Assembly (NCBI RefSeq): GCF_903815225.1
Contig: NZ_LR813084.1
Location: 4,134,501-4,198,500, forward strand
Reading direction: 5' to 3'
Length of the DNA stretch: 64,000 nucleotides
Source: Delftia tsuruhatensis
Lineage (GTDB): Bacteria > Pseudomonadota > Gammaproteobacteria > Burkholderiales > Burkholderiaceae_C
Shown here: positions 45,132 to 54,503 of the stretch, piece by piece
Layout: the number at the start of each line of letters is the position of its first letter
Position numbering within the stretch: position 1 is the first letter of the stretch
Notes under the pieces: generated by a model
The model's input: only the letters and a program-made list of their open reading frames with translations
What the model was told of the DNA's origin: nothing
Database searches by the model: none
Made by a program: the position numbers and the translations under genes

Positions 45132-46148
45132 ATGACGCGCGTGCTCTATGACCTGGACGTGTTGCGCACCTTTTGCACCGGCGTGGAACTGGGCAGCTTC
45201 GCCAAGGCCGCGGACCGGCTGGGCCGCTCCACATCCGCCGTCAGCGCCCAGCTCAAGAAGCTGGAATCCCAGTGCGAAACCCCCTTGCTGCGCAAGTCCG
45301 GCCGGGGGCTGGTGCTCACGGAAGCCGGCGAGACCCTGCGCGGCTACGCCCTGCGCCTGCTGGAACTCAACGACCGGGCCGTGGCCGCCGTGCGCGGCAG
45401 CGAGCTGCGCGGCCTGGTGCGGCTGGGCCTGCAGGAAGACCTTGGCGAAAGCGTGCTGCCCACCGTGCTGGGGCAATTCGCGCGGGCCCATCCCCATGTA
45501 CGCATCGAGGCCAGCGTGGCGCGCAGCCAGGAACTGCGCGAGCGCATCGCCCTGGGGCAATTCGACCTCGCCCTGCTGTGGGATGCCGGCGTCAACCATG
45601 CCTGCCCCCATGGCGAGCACATCCTGAGGCTGCCGCTGCAGTGGATCGGCCCCGCCTCGCCCGACCTGGCCGATGCCGCCTGGGCCCGCACGCTGGCCCA
45701 AGGCACGCCAGGAAGCGAGCCCCTGCCGCTGGCCATGCTGGACGCGCCCTGCCCGCTGCGCGACATCGTGACCACCGTGCTGGACAGGAAAGGCATCGCC
45801 TGGCGCCACGCCTTCAACAGCGCCAGCCTGACCGCCGTCTGGGCCGCCACGGCCGCCGGCCTGGGCATCTCCGTGCGCACGCCGTTCGGCCTGCCAGCGC
45901 ACGTGCGCCCCCTGGACCCGCAGGCCCTGGGCCTGCCCGCCCTGCCCTCCATGGACCTGATCCTGGGCCGCGCCACGCTGCAACCGCAAGAGCCCGTGGA
46001 CCGCCTTGCAGACATCCTGGTCACCGCAGTGCGCGACCACCTGCGCGTGCAGCAAGACGCCATGCCCGTGCGGCCCCAGGGGCCGGGCCACCCAACAATG
46101 GCCCAGGTGACGCCGGGTTCGATGGCGGCCTTGCCCCCAAGTGCCTGA
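45132..46148 (+). CDS. LysR-family transcriptional regulator
   Basis: A 338-residue LTTR with a standard HTH (VLRTFCTGVELGSFAKAADRLGRSTSAVSAQLKKLESQCETPLLRKSGRGLVLT). AGGAGG six bases before the ATG at 45132 decides this start over 45114. It is divergent from the MFS gene across 90 bp, the classic arrangement for local control. The last 30 residues are a low-complexity extension. Confidence 0.93.
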   Translation: MTRVLYDLDVLRTFCTGVELGSFAKAADRLGRSTSAVSAQLKKLESQCETPLLRKSGRGLVLTEAGETLRGYALRLLELNDRAVAAVRGSELRGLVRLGLQEDLGESVLPTVLGQFARAHPHVRIEASVARSQELRERIALGQFDLALLWDAGVNHACPHGEHILRLPLQWIGPASPDLADAAWARTLAQGTPGSEPLPLAMLDAPCPLRDIVTTVLDRKGIAWRHAFNSASLTAVWAATAAGLGISVRTPFGLPAHVRPLDPQALGLPALPSMDLILGRATLQPQEPVDRLADILVTAVRDHLRVQQDAMPVRPQGPGHPTMAQVTPGSMAALPPSA

Positions 46149-46172
46149 CGCGGCCGACGCGCCGCAAGCCCC

Positions 46173-47573
46173 TCAATCCTTGAGCAACCGCGCCTTCACC
46201 GTCCGCCCCTTGATCTTCCCGCTGTTGAGCCGGGCAACCACGTCATGCGCGATCTTGCGATCCACGGCCACATAGGTCGCGAACTCGTTGATGTCGATCT
46301 TGCCCACTTGCTCGCGCGTGTAGCCCAGGTCGGCGGTAAGAGCGCCCAGCACGTCGCCCGGGCGGATCTTGTCCTTGCGGCTGGCATTGATGTGGATGGT
46401 CGCCCTGGATGGCAGCAGCCGGCCACCGGGCGTGGGCGTCAGCTCGTCCAGCGGGTACCAGACGGACGGGCTGCCCTGCATCTGCTCGATGTTGCCGACC
46501 GCGCCCATCTCGTCCATCGTCGCGAGGCTGAGCGCCAGACCTTTCTGGCCGGCGCGGCCTGTGCGGCCGATGCGATGTACGTGCACCTCAGGGTCGGGCG
46601 TGATGTCCACGTTGATGACGGCGCCCAGATTCGTCACATCGAGCCCGCGCGCCGCCACATCGGTGGCCACCAGCACCGAGCAACTGCCGTTCACGAAACG
46701 CACCAGCACCTGGTCACGGTCACGCTGCTCCAGATCGCCATGCAGCTCCAGCGCGCTGTAGCCCTGGGCTTGCAGCAGCTCGGCCAGGGCCCGGCAGCGC
46801 GCCTTGGTATTGCAGAAGGCCAGCGTGCTCTCGGGCCGGAAATGCTCCAGCAGGCGCGCCACCGAAGGCAGCCGTTCTTCCTTGTCCACCTCGTACCAGC
46901 GCTGTTCGATCTGCTCGCCGCTGTGCTGCGCGGCGACCTTGACCGTGACCGGGTCACGCATGAATCGCGCGGCCAGCTTGGCAATGCCTTCAGGGTAGGT
47001 TGCGGAGAACAGCAAGGTCTGGCGCTGCGCAGGGCACTGCCTGGCGACCTTGGCGATGTCATCGACGAACCCCATGTCGAGCATGCGATCCGCTTCGTCG
47101 AGCACCAGGGTGTTCAGCGAATCCAGGTTCAGATTGCCCCGATCCAGGTGATCCATCACACGGCCGGGCGTGCCGACGATCACGTGCGCGCCGTTCTCCA
47201 GGCTCGCGCTCTGGCCGCGCAGCGGAACGCCACCGGACAAGGTCACCACCTTGACGTTGTCTTCCGCACGCGCCAGGCGGCGGATCTCCGTCGTCACCTG
47301 ATCGGCCAGCTCGCGCGTGGGGCACAGCACCAGGCCCTGTACCGAGAAATTGCGCGTATCCAGCTTGGCCAGCAGCGCCAGGGCAAAGGCCGCGGTCTTG
47401 CCGCTGCCGGTTTTTGCCTGCGCGATCACATCCTTGCCTTCAAGAGCAGGGGGCAGGCTGGCGAGCTGGATCGCCGTCATTTCAAGATAGCCAAGCCGCT
47501 CAAGGTTCGCGAGCGTTGCAGGCGAAAGCGCAAGTTTGTGGAAGGAGTTGGGGGAGGCCGGGGCAAGAGTCAT
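46173..47573 (-). CDS. dbpA: ATP-dependent RNA helicase DbpA
   Basis: A 466-residue DEAD-box helicase. Walker A AKTGSGKTAAF, DEAD in LVLDEADRMLDMGF, SAT in LLFSATYPEG, VATDVAARGLD and HRIGRTGRAG are all present. The C-terminal DbpA RNA-binding domain (GYTREQVGKIDINEFATYVAVDR) recognises 23S rRNA helix 92 for large-subunit assembly. Complete and in ordinary codon usage, so it is probably core genome inside this patchwork. Confidence 0.95.
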   Translation of the reverse strand: MTLAPASPNSFHKLALSPATLANLERLGYLEMTAIQLASLPPALEGKDVIAQAKTGSGKTAAFALALLAKLDTRNFSVQGLVLCPTRELADQVTTEIRRLARAEDNVKVVTLSGGVPLRGQSASLENGAHVIVGTPGRVMDHLDRGNLNLDSLNTLVLDEADRMLDMGFVDDIAKVARQCPAQRQTLLFSATYPEGIAKLAARFMRDPVTVKVAAQHSGEQIEQRWYEVDKEERLPSVARLLEHFRPESTLAFCNTKARCRALAELLQAQGYSALELHGDLEQRDRDQVLVRFVNGSCSVLVATDVAARGLDVTNLGAVINVDITPDPEVHVHRIGRTGRAGQKGLALSLATMDEMGAVGNIEQMQGSPSVWYPLDELTPTPGGRLLPSRATIHINASRKDKIRPGDVLGALTADLGYTREQVGKIDINEFATYVAVDRKIAHDVVARLNSGKIKGRTVKARLLKD

Positions 47574-48521
47574 GGCGGCATTTTAAAGTTGGCGGTTTGA
47601 AGACCGAAGCGCTACGGCAAGTGGCGGGCGGGAGGCTGCGTCCCTGCGGGTTGCCCGGCTACGGAGCCGTTTGCGGCGTTGCCCCCTTCGTTGGCGCGGC
47701 GCCAGAGAACAACCACGGCGGCCACGTGCTGCACCACAAGCGGATGCCCACCGCCCAGCAGCGGCAAGATCCGCAAGTCACCCGGCGCCACCTCGGTGCC
47801 GCCTACCCGCACACCGGATTCCAAGATCAGAGCCCTGCCTTTCGGTTGTCCCGTGTGCGGTTGGCATGAAGAACCCGGTTGGCCTTGTTGCCACCGTCTT
47901 TCCTGAGTTCGTCGCCCGGCGCCAAAAGGAGCGCGCGGACGGGGGCCGTCAAGGGAGAAGCGCCAGGTGGGTGCGGCCCGCAGCGCAGCGAGGACACGGC
48001 CTGGTGCGCCTTGGCGGCCCACGGGAGCGGGCTACGGTCCCGGCAAAGGTGACGCACTCAGGAAAGACGGCTGAACAGGCAACGGCCTGTTCTGCTTGCC
48101 CAGCGCACGGCAAGCGAAGCGCGCAGGCTCGGATCGTGATCCGGGCCGTAGGCGTCTGAGCCGAGCGCGGCGAGGGGATGCGGGAAGCCCGCAGGGGCGA
48201 GCCCCGTCAGAGGCTAGATGCGCAGCACGAGCGCACGGCCGGCCCTGGCCGGCAGACGCACCAGGTCATCATCTGGCCGTGCCGGCGCAGCCGGGACGGC
48301 GGGGTTGCAGGGACGCCAAGCGGGCGCGACGGGGAGTGCCCGCGGGCATTCCCCTGGAGGGCAAGCGCAGCGCGCGGGCCTGGCCAGCCGGGCCGGAGGC
48401 GTCAGCCGAAGGGAACGATGGAGCCCGCAGGGGGCAAGACCCCGAAGGGGGCTTGATGCGCAGCACGACAGCGCGGCCCGGCTTCGCCGGGCGACGCCCA
48501 GGGTTCGACGGATCAGGAAGA
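47574..48521. other. GC-rich gene-poor block, probable mobile-element remnant
   Basis: No gene can be supported across about 950 bp. Many overlapping frames reflect very high GC. Short protein-like pieces on the - strand (GDELRKDGGNKANRVLHANR) might be a relic of a plasmid or ICE gene. The right part contains the 75-bp repeat pair below. Confidence 0.4.
48185..48497. repeat. pair of about 75-bp direct repeats
   Basis: 48185-48259 and 48421-48497 share AGCCCGCAGGGG, GATGCGCAGCACGA and a terminal hairpin (GGCC-type arms followed by GACGC), about 80% identical overall. They lie just upstream of higBA. They may be relics of a transfer origin or regulatory region; this is not established. Confidence 0.6.
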
Positions 48522-48550
48522 TTGATTCGTGATGCGCTACACGCTACAAT
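48522..48550 (+). promoter_or_regulatory. sigma70-type promoter of higBA
   Basis: TTGATT (48522-48527), 17 bp, TACAAT (48545-48550). The expected transcription start is at or next to the higB ATG (48559), so the message would have almost no leader. Confidence 0.65.
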
Positions 48551-48558
48551 ATGACATC

Positions 48559-48837
48559 ATGATAAAGAGCTTCAGACACAAAGGGCTGCAGCAGTATTTC
48601 GAGACGGGGAGCAAGGCGGGAATTCAGCCGGCCCATGCCGTTCGCCTGCGTCTGCAACTGGCCGCGTTGAACCAGGCGACCAAGCCCGAAGATATGGCGG
48701 CCCCGGCCTGGGCGCTGCATGCCTTGAAAGGGAGCCTGCAAGGGCACTGGGCCATCAGCGTCAATGGCAACTGGCGCATGGTTTTCATGTTTGAAGGAAC
48801 CGATGCCGTATTGGTGGACTACCTCGACTACCACTGA
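48559..48837 (+). CDS. higB: HigB/RelE-family toxin
   Basis: A 92-residue RelE-fold mRNA interferase (MIKSFRHKGLQQYFETGS, RLRLQLAALNQA, WAISVNGNWRMVFMFEG, VDYLDYH), matching HigB length and motifs. HigB cleaves mRNA at the ribosome. Toxin-first order with HigA 9 bp downstream is typical. The ATG at 48559 is preferred to upstream 48529, which lies inside the promoter. Confidence 0.92.
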   Translation: MIKSFRHKGLQQYFETGSKAGIQPAHAVRLRLQLAALNQATKPEDMAAPAWALHALKGSLQGHWAISVNGNWRMVFMFEGTDAVLVDYLDYH

Positions 48838-48846
48838 GAGAACGAT

Positions 48847-49134
48847 ATGAGCAAGATGCACAACCCCCCCCACCCTGGCGAAGTCCTGCGCGAGTACCTC
48901 GGGGATATCACCGTCACGGACGCCGCCCAGCAGCTCGGCGTGAACCGCGTGACGCTGACGCGCATTACTTCCGGACACTCGGGGATCTCCCCCGACATGG
49001 CATTTCGGCTGGCCAGCGCGTTTGGCACGAGCCCGGAACTGTGGGCCGGCATGCAAATGCAGTATGACTTGTACAAGGCCAGCAAGGCAAAGCGGCCGCG
49101 CATCCATCGCTTCGCCTCCGCAGTCGTGGCATAG
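48847..49134 (+). CDS. higA: HigA-family antitoxin
   Basis: A 95-residue XRE protein with the HigA opening NPPHPGEVLREYL, an HTH (ITVTDAAQQLGVNRVTLTRITSGHSGISPDMAFRLASAFGTSPELW) and a basic tail. It binds HigB and represses the operon. The IS481 element begins 15 bp after its stop. Confidence 0.93.
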   Translation: MSKMHNPPHPGEVLREYLGDITVTDAAQQLGVNRVTLTRITSGHSGISPDMAFRLASAFGTSPELWAGMQMQYDLYKASKAKRPRIHRFASAVVA

Positions 49135-49148
49135 GCGCACCCAAAAGA

Positions 49149-50174
49149 CTTAGATGTTCAGTCCCACAGTGAGATGGTGCGGATGAAGTCTAAAGCGGCT
49201 TGGATCTTTTTCCCATGCCTCGCAAATCGCCCGGAATGGTGTCTTCCACCTGAGCGCTTTCAAGTGCTTGCCGAAGTTGTAGCTTTGAACGAAGGCCTGG
49301 ACATGCTCCCGTAGCTGCTCCAGTCCCTCGTACTCGTACGCCTTTATCGTGGATTCCTTGATGGTCCGGTTCATGTGCTCGACCATGCCGTTCGTCCAGG
49401 GGTGATATGGCTTGGTGTGCCTTTTATCGACACCGTTGAACTTGCAGATGCGTTCAAAGATGTGACCGATGCATGTGTCGGTGACGCCGCCTCTGAAGCG
49501 TTCTTGTCCCGTAAAGGCCATGCCGTTGTCCGTCAGAACGGTATGTATGCGGTACGGGAAGGCCACAAGCACCTGCCGAAGGAACTGTGCTGCATTGGCT
49601 TTCGTGGCCCTGTCAAAGAACGCGACATGCGTGAATTTTGTGACGCGATCTATGGCGACAAACATGTGCTGTCTGCCACTGGAGATCTTCATTTCAGCGC
49701 TGTCGATGTGCACGAAGCCCAGCGTCGTTTCTTCAAACTTTCCGTGCCTTCGTGGCAGGTGCGTTACGGGTTGTCGGCTGATTCCGTGACGCTGCAGGCA
49801 TCGATGCAAGGCGCTGCGGCTGAGCTTGGGTGCTGTCTCCAGGAGCTGTCCCATGAGATCGTCCAGCGACAAATGCCCTTGCTTGCGTAACGCAATTGCC
49901 AGATGTTCTTGCTCTTGAGAAAGATGCCGGCTTGCTCTGTCCCGAGGACCCATAGGCTCGTCGAGCACCGAGGTGCGGGCACGCCACTTGGCCACGGTCT
50001 TGGGATTGATGCCGTAGAGCTTGGCCAAGGACCGATGGGAGCCGGCCGCTAGCTGGAGCTCTGCGCGGATACGCGGCGTTGTGCGGGCGCTGCCATGCAG
50101 GCGGATTGCCATAGTGCTTTCTCCTGTTCCAGGCTGAAGAATGCACCATGACTTCCTGGGACCGTACATCTAAG
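49149..50174 (-). mobile_element. IS481-family insertion sequence
   Basis: A 1026-bp element bounded by inverted repeats: CTTAGATGTTCAGTCCCA from 49149 and, on the other strand, CTTAGATGTACGGTCCCA from 50174 (16 of 18 matching). It carries one transposase gene. The IS might instead begin at the TGT inside these ends (49155-50168). No convincing target duplication was found. Confidence 0.85.
49150..50112 (-). CDS. IS481-family transposase
   Basis: A 320-residue transposase. The N-terminal HTH (YGINPKTVAKWR) is followed by an rve-type DDE domain: HIDSAEMK, LTDNGMAFTG and HPWTNGMVEHMNRTIKE, which contains the Glu. AGGAGA precedes the ATG at 50112. It appears intact. Confidence 0.93.
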   Translation of the reverse strand: MAIRLHGSARTTPRIRAELQLAAGSHRSLAKLYGINPKTVAKWRARTSVLDEPMGPRDRASRHLSQEQEHLAIALRKQGHLSLDDLMGQLLETAPKLSRSALHRCLQRHGISRQPVTHLPRRHGKFEETTLGFVHIDSAEMKISSGRQHMFVAIDRVTKFTHVAFFDRATKANAAQFLRQVLVAFPYRIHTVLTDNGMAFTGQERFRGGVTDTCIGHIFERICKFNGVDKRHTKPYHPWTNGMVEHMNRTIKESTIKAYEYEGLEQLREHVQAFVQSYNFGKHLKALRWKTPFRAICEAWEKDPSRFRLHPHHLTVGLNI

Positions 50175-50461
50175 CCTGAGCACGAAAAATATATGGCTCA
50201 CCATCGAGCGGAGGAATTCAAGAGCGAGTGACTGAATCTCCGCCGAGTTCTCAAACCCCACTACTCCTATGCTTGGCATTATGAAAAGCCAACCCCTCGT
50301 GATCACTTGAAAAAATTGGCACAGGATGGCGGCATCGTCCGACTATCATCGCAGTCTTGGAGACTATTAATACTGGTAACCAAGCACAGCTCATCAAATA
50401 TTTGTACCCGAGAGATAAATAACAATATTTCATTTTTCAATTCAGAGCAAGAATTTTAATT
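50175..50461. other. AT-rich stretch, no gene seen
   Basis: The 3' flank of the membrane-protein gene, low in GC, with no supported ORF, attC or terminator of clear form. Confidence 0.4.
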
Positions 50462-51319
50462 TCACTTATACTCAATGGATGAAAAAATAGGACTAGTCTC
50501 GATTGAAATCGTGAATTCTGAAGTGGAATAAATGTATCTAAATTCTTTATTTTGTTTCTGGAAAAGAAGCAATGACCCTTCAGAACTTGCAATTACTGTC
50601 GCCAGGCCTGAGAAGTTTCTTGTTATCGTTTTCTGCGGCTCTTGATCTCGCAGCAGGCTTGCACGCATGGTTCCTAGGAAAAATGCCACAACAACAAGCG
50701 CCGATGTCATCGTAACAAATAAAGCTGATGCAGCACGTCCAAAGTATGATGGACGGTTTTTTATCTTCTCTAAAAATATTACCAATCTGGGCTGAAGAAA
50801 ATACCCAGATCTAATCAATCCAGAAATCAACACACACAATATTGAAAAAATAAGCCCAACACCCGAAATCCAAGTAATAGCAAATTTCACATAAATCGCA
50901 AGCATCAGCAGTAAGAAAAAAGAAAATTGAATAAAAAACCACAAGTACCCCTCCAATCTAATTGTTCTACTATGCTCTCTAACAAATTTACGTCGACGCC
51001 GAAAGTCCAATTCCCTACTAAATCCGCGCTCCAATCTATCCACCAACGCGAGCCCAGGCAAAACAAAAGGCTGCAGCATCGAAGTTAAAACTCGCGCAAT
51101 AACCGCACAAAGAAAAACATAAAACAGAAACGTAGCTGTCACGCTTTTTGCAAGCGGCAGCCCAGCCACCGCAACAATCTGAAGCGGCACTTTAACTAGG
51201 AATCCGGCATAATGCGCCAACGACAAAGAAATGACTGCCAAGATTCCACTAACTATTGGCACCTTGTGAGTGCGTGCTTCATTAAACCAGCTTCGCCCGG
51301 TATACAAATAGAACTTCAT
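50462..51319 (-). CDS. hypothetical multi-spanning membrane protein
   Basis: A 285-residue protein with five to six hydrophobic helices (for example IVSGILAVISLSLAHYAGFL, FLFYVFLCAVIARVL, FFLLLMLAIYVKFAITWISG, SALVVVAFFLGTM) and a C-terminal soluble segment of about 60 residues. The gene is far richer in AT than the surrounding sequence, so foreign origin is likely. It has the same orientation as the integron cassettes to the right, but no attC was found beside it. No family recognised. Confidence 0.65.
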   Translation of the reverse strand: MKFYLYTGRSWFNEARTHKVPIVSGILAVISLSLAHYAGFLVKVPLQIVAVAGLPLAKSVTATFLFYVFLCAVIARVLTSMLQPFVLPGLALVDRLERGFSRELDFRRRRKFVREHSRTIRLEGYLWFFIQFSFFLLLMLAIYVKFAITWISGVGLIFSILCVLISGLIRSGYFLQPRLVIFLEKIKNRPSYFGRAASALFVTMTSALVVVAFFLGTMRASLLRDQEPQKTITRNFSGLATVIASSEGSLLLFQKQNKEFRYIYSTSEFTISIETSPIFSSIEYK

Positions 51320-51593
51320 AAAAATCCATTTTAATGTTAAATAGCACGATTATTCCAGCAAAGGTTAAATAGACCAAAACTGAAATACTACCAGCAAGCG
51401 GTTCACAAACTAGCACAATCTATCTCCTCGGAGGACATCAGGTACTCCCTGAGCCGGAATCCCCGTTATAGGAAAGCTCACTCTGGAAAGATACGGATCG
51501 AGGTGACCGTTAGCCCCCGTACCAGTTGAACAGAAGATCAATTGTTGGGGGCAGAACTACTCCCGTCAATCCATGCCCTGCACCACCTAACAC
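51320..51593. other. intergenic, no gene seen
   Basis: Moderately AT-rich sequence upstream of the membrane-protein gene; no RNA or gene evident. Confidence 0.35.
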
Positions 51594-51775
51594 TTGAACA
51601 AAATCCCCGCGCCATCACGCCCTCAGCACCAAACGCGCAATGCCGCCATAGCAGGCGATCTGCTGGCCGCACCATTCGACGTGGTAGGTACCTCTCAAGG
51701 AGAAATGAGTGTCCACAAGCGCCTGGCCGAGATGCAGGGCTGTGCAGCGAACGCCGTCAACCAGCCAAAAAGCAG
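51594..51775 (-). pseudogene. Imm10 fragment joined to array-flank repeat
   Basis: 51594-51690 read on the - strand gives TYHVEWCGQQIACYGGIARL, a near-copy of the Imm10-like gene at 57587-58030, ending in a frameshift. 51690-51775 matches 58111-58195. The roughly 260 bp between these parts at the right-hand locus are missing here, so this is a deletion derivative of the same segment. Confidence 0.75.
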
Positions 51776-52025
51776 CCGCTCAGAGGGGCGGGACAATTCG
51801 GCCACAAGCGATCTTTCGCTGAGAGCGCAAGCGCTGCCTAATCACCGTCATACACGGCTGCTTAGCAAAACCAGTAGCAGCCCGGCGACGTTTAAACCCA
51901 TGCCGGCCATGATATGTAGCGTCAGTGGTTCTCGATGGCCAACGTCCAAACGCACTTCGAGCGCCTGATCGGCTGCTGGCGGCATACTGCGTGGGAGAAC
52001 AAGACAGACCAGCCAAGGAGGGCGG
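51776..52025. other. intergenic, no gene seen
   Basis: No supported ORF. The 5' end of the HEAT-like gene is preceded by AAGGAGG at the right edge. Confidence 0.35.
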
Positions 52026-53105
52026 ATGCGGGTGATGCAGGATGCGGCGGATGGGTTGAGAGGGGCTGTCCTGAAGGTGATCGAGGCTGCGGCATCGGGC
52101 GCGCCCGGTGAAGCGGCCAAGGCGGCTTTGGCGGAGCGGACAGAGGCTCTGCCTCTGGACCGCATGGCGCAGTGGGAGCAGGTGATACGGAGCGCTGTGG
52201 ATGCATACCGCGGGGCGAGACCGGTCGGCAAGCATTTGCTTCGCAATCCGGGCACGGCATGGATTGCCTTGTGCAGCGGCAGTGGTTTCGACCGGGAGCA
52301 TGCGCTGCGTGCCGTGCTGGCCGGGCCTGCGGCGCCTACCTTGTGGACCTTGGTGTTGAAGCGCTGGTTGCCGCGTGTGGGCCGCGCGACCAGTGAGGCA
52401 GTGCCTCCCGTGAGTGTCTTCGTGCTGGCGCTGGCAGTGCGTCGGCTGAACGACTGGGTTCCGCAGGTGCGCAGCGCGGCCAGGCAGTGCCTGCCGGCGC
52501 TGGCCACCGCCGCTGGATCGGAAAAGACAGCGCAAGCCCTCAGGGCGGCGCTGCCTTTCTGGACGGAGTGGGGCCGCCTGGAGACGGTGGACCGGCAGGT
52601 ACTGGATCAGTTGCTGGAGCAACCCGGAGTTGCAGAGGGAATACGGCACATGGTGATCTCCGGAACATCGGGCCCGATGGCCGAGCTGCTGGCGCAAGTG
52701 TCACGAACAGCGGTGCTGGATGTGCACTGGAACACGATTGCGCGGGATGCGATCCAGCCCGCTGTGCGTGCGCGGGCCTATCGCGCACTGCTGACGGGCA
52801 AAGTGCGCTGGTTGAAGGAGCGCCGCTGGCAGTGGATTGACAAGGGGCTTTATCTGGGCCGAATGGAAGCGGTCTTCGGGCAGCGACACCTGGATGTCAC
52901 CGCGCCCTTTCTGGAGACCCTGGCCAGCGCTGCCAGCGACCGCTGCGCCTATGTACGGCGGGAGGCTGCCGAGGCGCTGGCCCGTGAGATGAAGGCGCTG
53001 GGCGGCACGGCGCTGCCCATTGCCTTGCAACTGGCGGCGGACCCGGCGCCATCCATCGCTCAACGGGGCCGCTATGTTCTGGAGCGGCTGGAGCCGGGAG
53101 GTTGA
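52026..53105 (+). CDS. HEAT-repeat-like hypothetical protein
   Basis: A 359-residue all-helical protein with repeated paired-helix units (NDWVPQVRSAARQCLPALA near residue 145; SDRCAYVRREAAEALAREM near residue 310), suggesting an alpha-solenoid scaffold. AAGGAGG lies five bases before the ATG. It runs opposite to the cassette genes and is GC-rich, so it is probably not a cassette. Function unknown. Confidence 0.65.
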   Translation: MRVMQDAADGLRGAVLKVIEAAASGAPGEAAKAALAERTEALPLDRMAQWEQVIRSAVDAYRGARPVGKHLLRNPGTAWIALCSGSGFDREHALRAVLAGPAAPTLWTLVLKRWLPRVGRATSEAVPPVSVFVLALAVRRLNDWVPQVRSAARQCLPALATAAGSEKTAQALRAALPFWTEWGRLETVDRQVLDQLLEQPGVAEGIRHMVISGTSGPMAELLAQVSRTAVLDVHWNTIARDAIQPAVRARAYRALLTGKVRWLKERRWQWIDKGLYLGRMEAVFGQRHLDVTAPFLETLASAASDRCAYVRREAAEALAREMKALGGTALPIALQLAADPAPSIAQRGRYVLERLEPGG

Positions 53106-53316
53106 AGGCGCGTGTGCGGGCAAGTCAATCGCGGGATGGTGTGGCCCATCTTCCCGCACCGCGCGTCACCGTCCGCCAGCGAAGGCACCCATGCCGCCAG
53201 CCCATGCTGAAAGGGATCAGTTCCGAAGGCTGAGGTGACCATCTGATAGACAGAATGCGGCCAACTGCAGACCTTCGTTGCTACCTCCTGTTTTTCCTAT
53301 AGCCTCCACGAATACG

Positions 53317-53649
53317 ATGATGCACTCGGACCCCGATAACAGCGATGCGGTGCGACTCGACGCGATGTTGCTTGGAATTCTTCGGGAAAAAGAGACCAGT
53401 GAGTACGTCGACTACGTATTTGTCGCCGACGTCTGGGGCGATGACCCCCGTAGAAAAGGGCGCCTCATGCTCACCGGCCAACAGCGCGGACTTTTTCGCA
53501 TTGACAAGGTCTCCTCGCGAGCCAGCTTGTTGAGACCGATGGTCGGCGATGAGGGCGGCAAGCGCTTCCAGCGGGCAGCGCACACGGTGACAAGCGAGCG
53601 CCTGCGAACGGGAAGCTTTCCTGAGGGATCGCAGTATGCAAGTGGCTGA
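53317..53649 (+). CDS. hypothetical protein ending at a MITE
   Basis: A 110-residue protein (MMHSDPDNSDAVRLDAMLLG, DYVFVADVWGDDPRRKGRLM). No family recognised. The stop is 11 bp before a 150-bp MITE, which may have removed the original C-terminus. Confidence 0.5.
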   Translation: MMHSDPDNSDAVRLDAMLLGILREKETSEYVDYVFVADVWGDDPRRKGRLMLTGQQRGLFRIDKVSSRASLLRPMVGDEGGKRFQRAAHTVTSERLRTGSFPEGSQYASG

Positions 53650-53660
53650 TTCAGGTCTAA

Positions 53661-53810
53661 CAGGCTGTTGAAATTCGACTTCAACTCCCACCGGGCCTCG
53701 AGGTCGGCCTCATAGAACGCGCTGTAGGCGATTTTTTCGAACCCACCAAGGGGTCCATGACCCTCAAAATGGTTGTGTTGCAGCACCGAAAATCGTTTTT
53801 CAACAGCCTG
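53661..53810. mobile_element. 150-bp MITE with IS5-group-like ends
   Basis: Terminal inverted repeats CAGGCTGTTGAAA (13 of 13 matching, then two mismatches, then CGA) bound 150 bp. CTAA flanks both ends (53657-53660 and 53811-53814) as a 4-bp target duplication, matching the YTAR preference of the IS5 group. The interior keeps a transposase-like N-terminal reading frame (EADLEARWELKSNFNSLL), so it is an internally deleted IS. Confidence 0.8.
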
Positions 53811-53899
53811 CTAAAGCCTCAAAGCGGCCACAACCGGCCGCCTGCGGCACAGGCAGAATCTCCCCTTCAAGCTGACATTTGACGCGGGTATCGGACCTC

Positions 53900-54334
53900 G
53901 TGAAGCACACCACCTATTTCCTGATTGAGCCATCAGCAGTTGCGCTGGCCACCTTCCCATCAGTACTCGTGGCGACTGAGGCGGACATGCTTCTACAGCC
54001 CGTGCTGACAAGCAGGTGCTGGGCCGACAGGTCGGCCTGGTGCCAAGAGACGGTTGCCATGACGGTGAAACTGCTCTACCTTGCGCGCGTTCGTGAGTAC
54101 GAGTTCCTGTCCTCTTCTCCCGACGCCCACCGTGTCCTCGGTTCCGACGGCATCTCCACTCAGGTGTTTGACCGCTGGTGGACTATTCGCGAGATGCCCT
54201 GGGAAGAGCCTTCTGAGCATTGGGAATGCTACTTGGCCGCGATCTCGAAGAAAGTTGAGGCGACGGGCCACATTGCCGTCGACGATTTGCTCCACGCCAT
54301 CTTGGAGCGCCAAGCGACCGGGCGGCGGATTTGA
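53900..54334 (+). CDS. hypothetical protein
   Basis: A 144-residue ORF read from a GTG at 53900 (MKHTTYFLIEPSAVALATFP), with a Trp-rich C-terminal half (DRWWTIREMPWEEPSEHWECY). Composition looks protein-like. The start is uncertain: a TTG at 53879 and an ATG at 54060 are alternatives. It lies just right of the MITE. No family recognised. Confidence 0.45.
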   Translation: MKHTTYFLIEPSAVALATFPSVLVATEADMLLQPVLTSRCWADRSAWCQETVAMTVKLLYLARVREYEFLSSSPDAHRVLGSDGISTQVFDRWWTIREMPWEEPSEHWECYLAAISKKVEATGHIAVDDLLHAILERQATGRRI

Positions 54335-54345
54335 GATGGCCAGTC

Positions 54346-54441
54346 AACAAGCGTCCATCACTATGCAGCCAAGATCCAGGGCTGTGCAGTGAACGTCACA
54401 AACCGGCCATGAGTTGCCAGTGACTACGAGTAAAAGCGGAA
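54346..54441. repeat. array-flank repeat, left copy
   Basis: About 75% similar to 58135-58227 and, in part, to 51710-51775 (shared AGGGCTGTGCAG, GAACGTC, AAACCGGCCA). In both of the first two cases it directly follows the outermost attC, so it marks the distal boundary of each cassette array. Confidence 0.65.
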
Positions 54442-54499
54442 GCTCAATGTTTTAGTTCATCGGATGCCGGAGGCGGTCCCCTGGAATGGAGGGTTAGAG
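54442..54499 (-). repeat. attC site, array A
   Basis: 58 bp in cassette orientation (- strand): core CTCTAAC, then ATTCCAGGGG, a GC-rich apex, GATGAACT and core ATTGAGC. The last core differs by one base from GTTGAGC at the 58228 site. Same length and internal layout as the array B sites. It directly follows the stop of the 54504 gene. Confidence 0.8.
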
Positions 54500-54503
54500 C
54501 GCA

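Noticed and set aside
48185..48497. CRISPR array
   Set aside because: Only two repeats, 75 bp long and imperfect, with no cas genes in the window.
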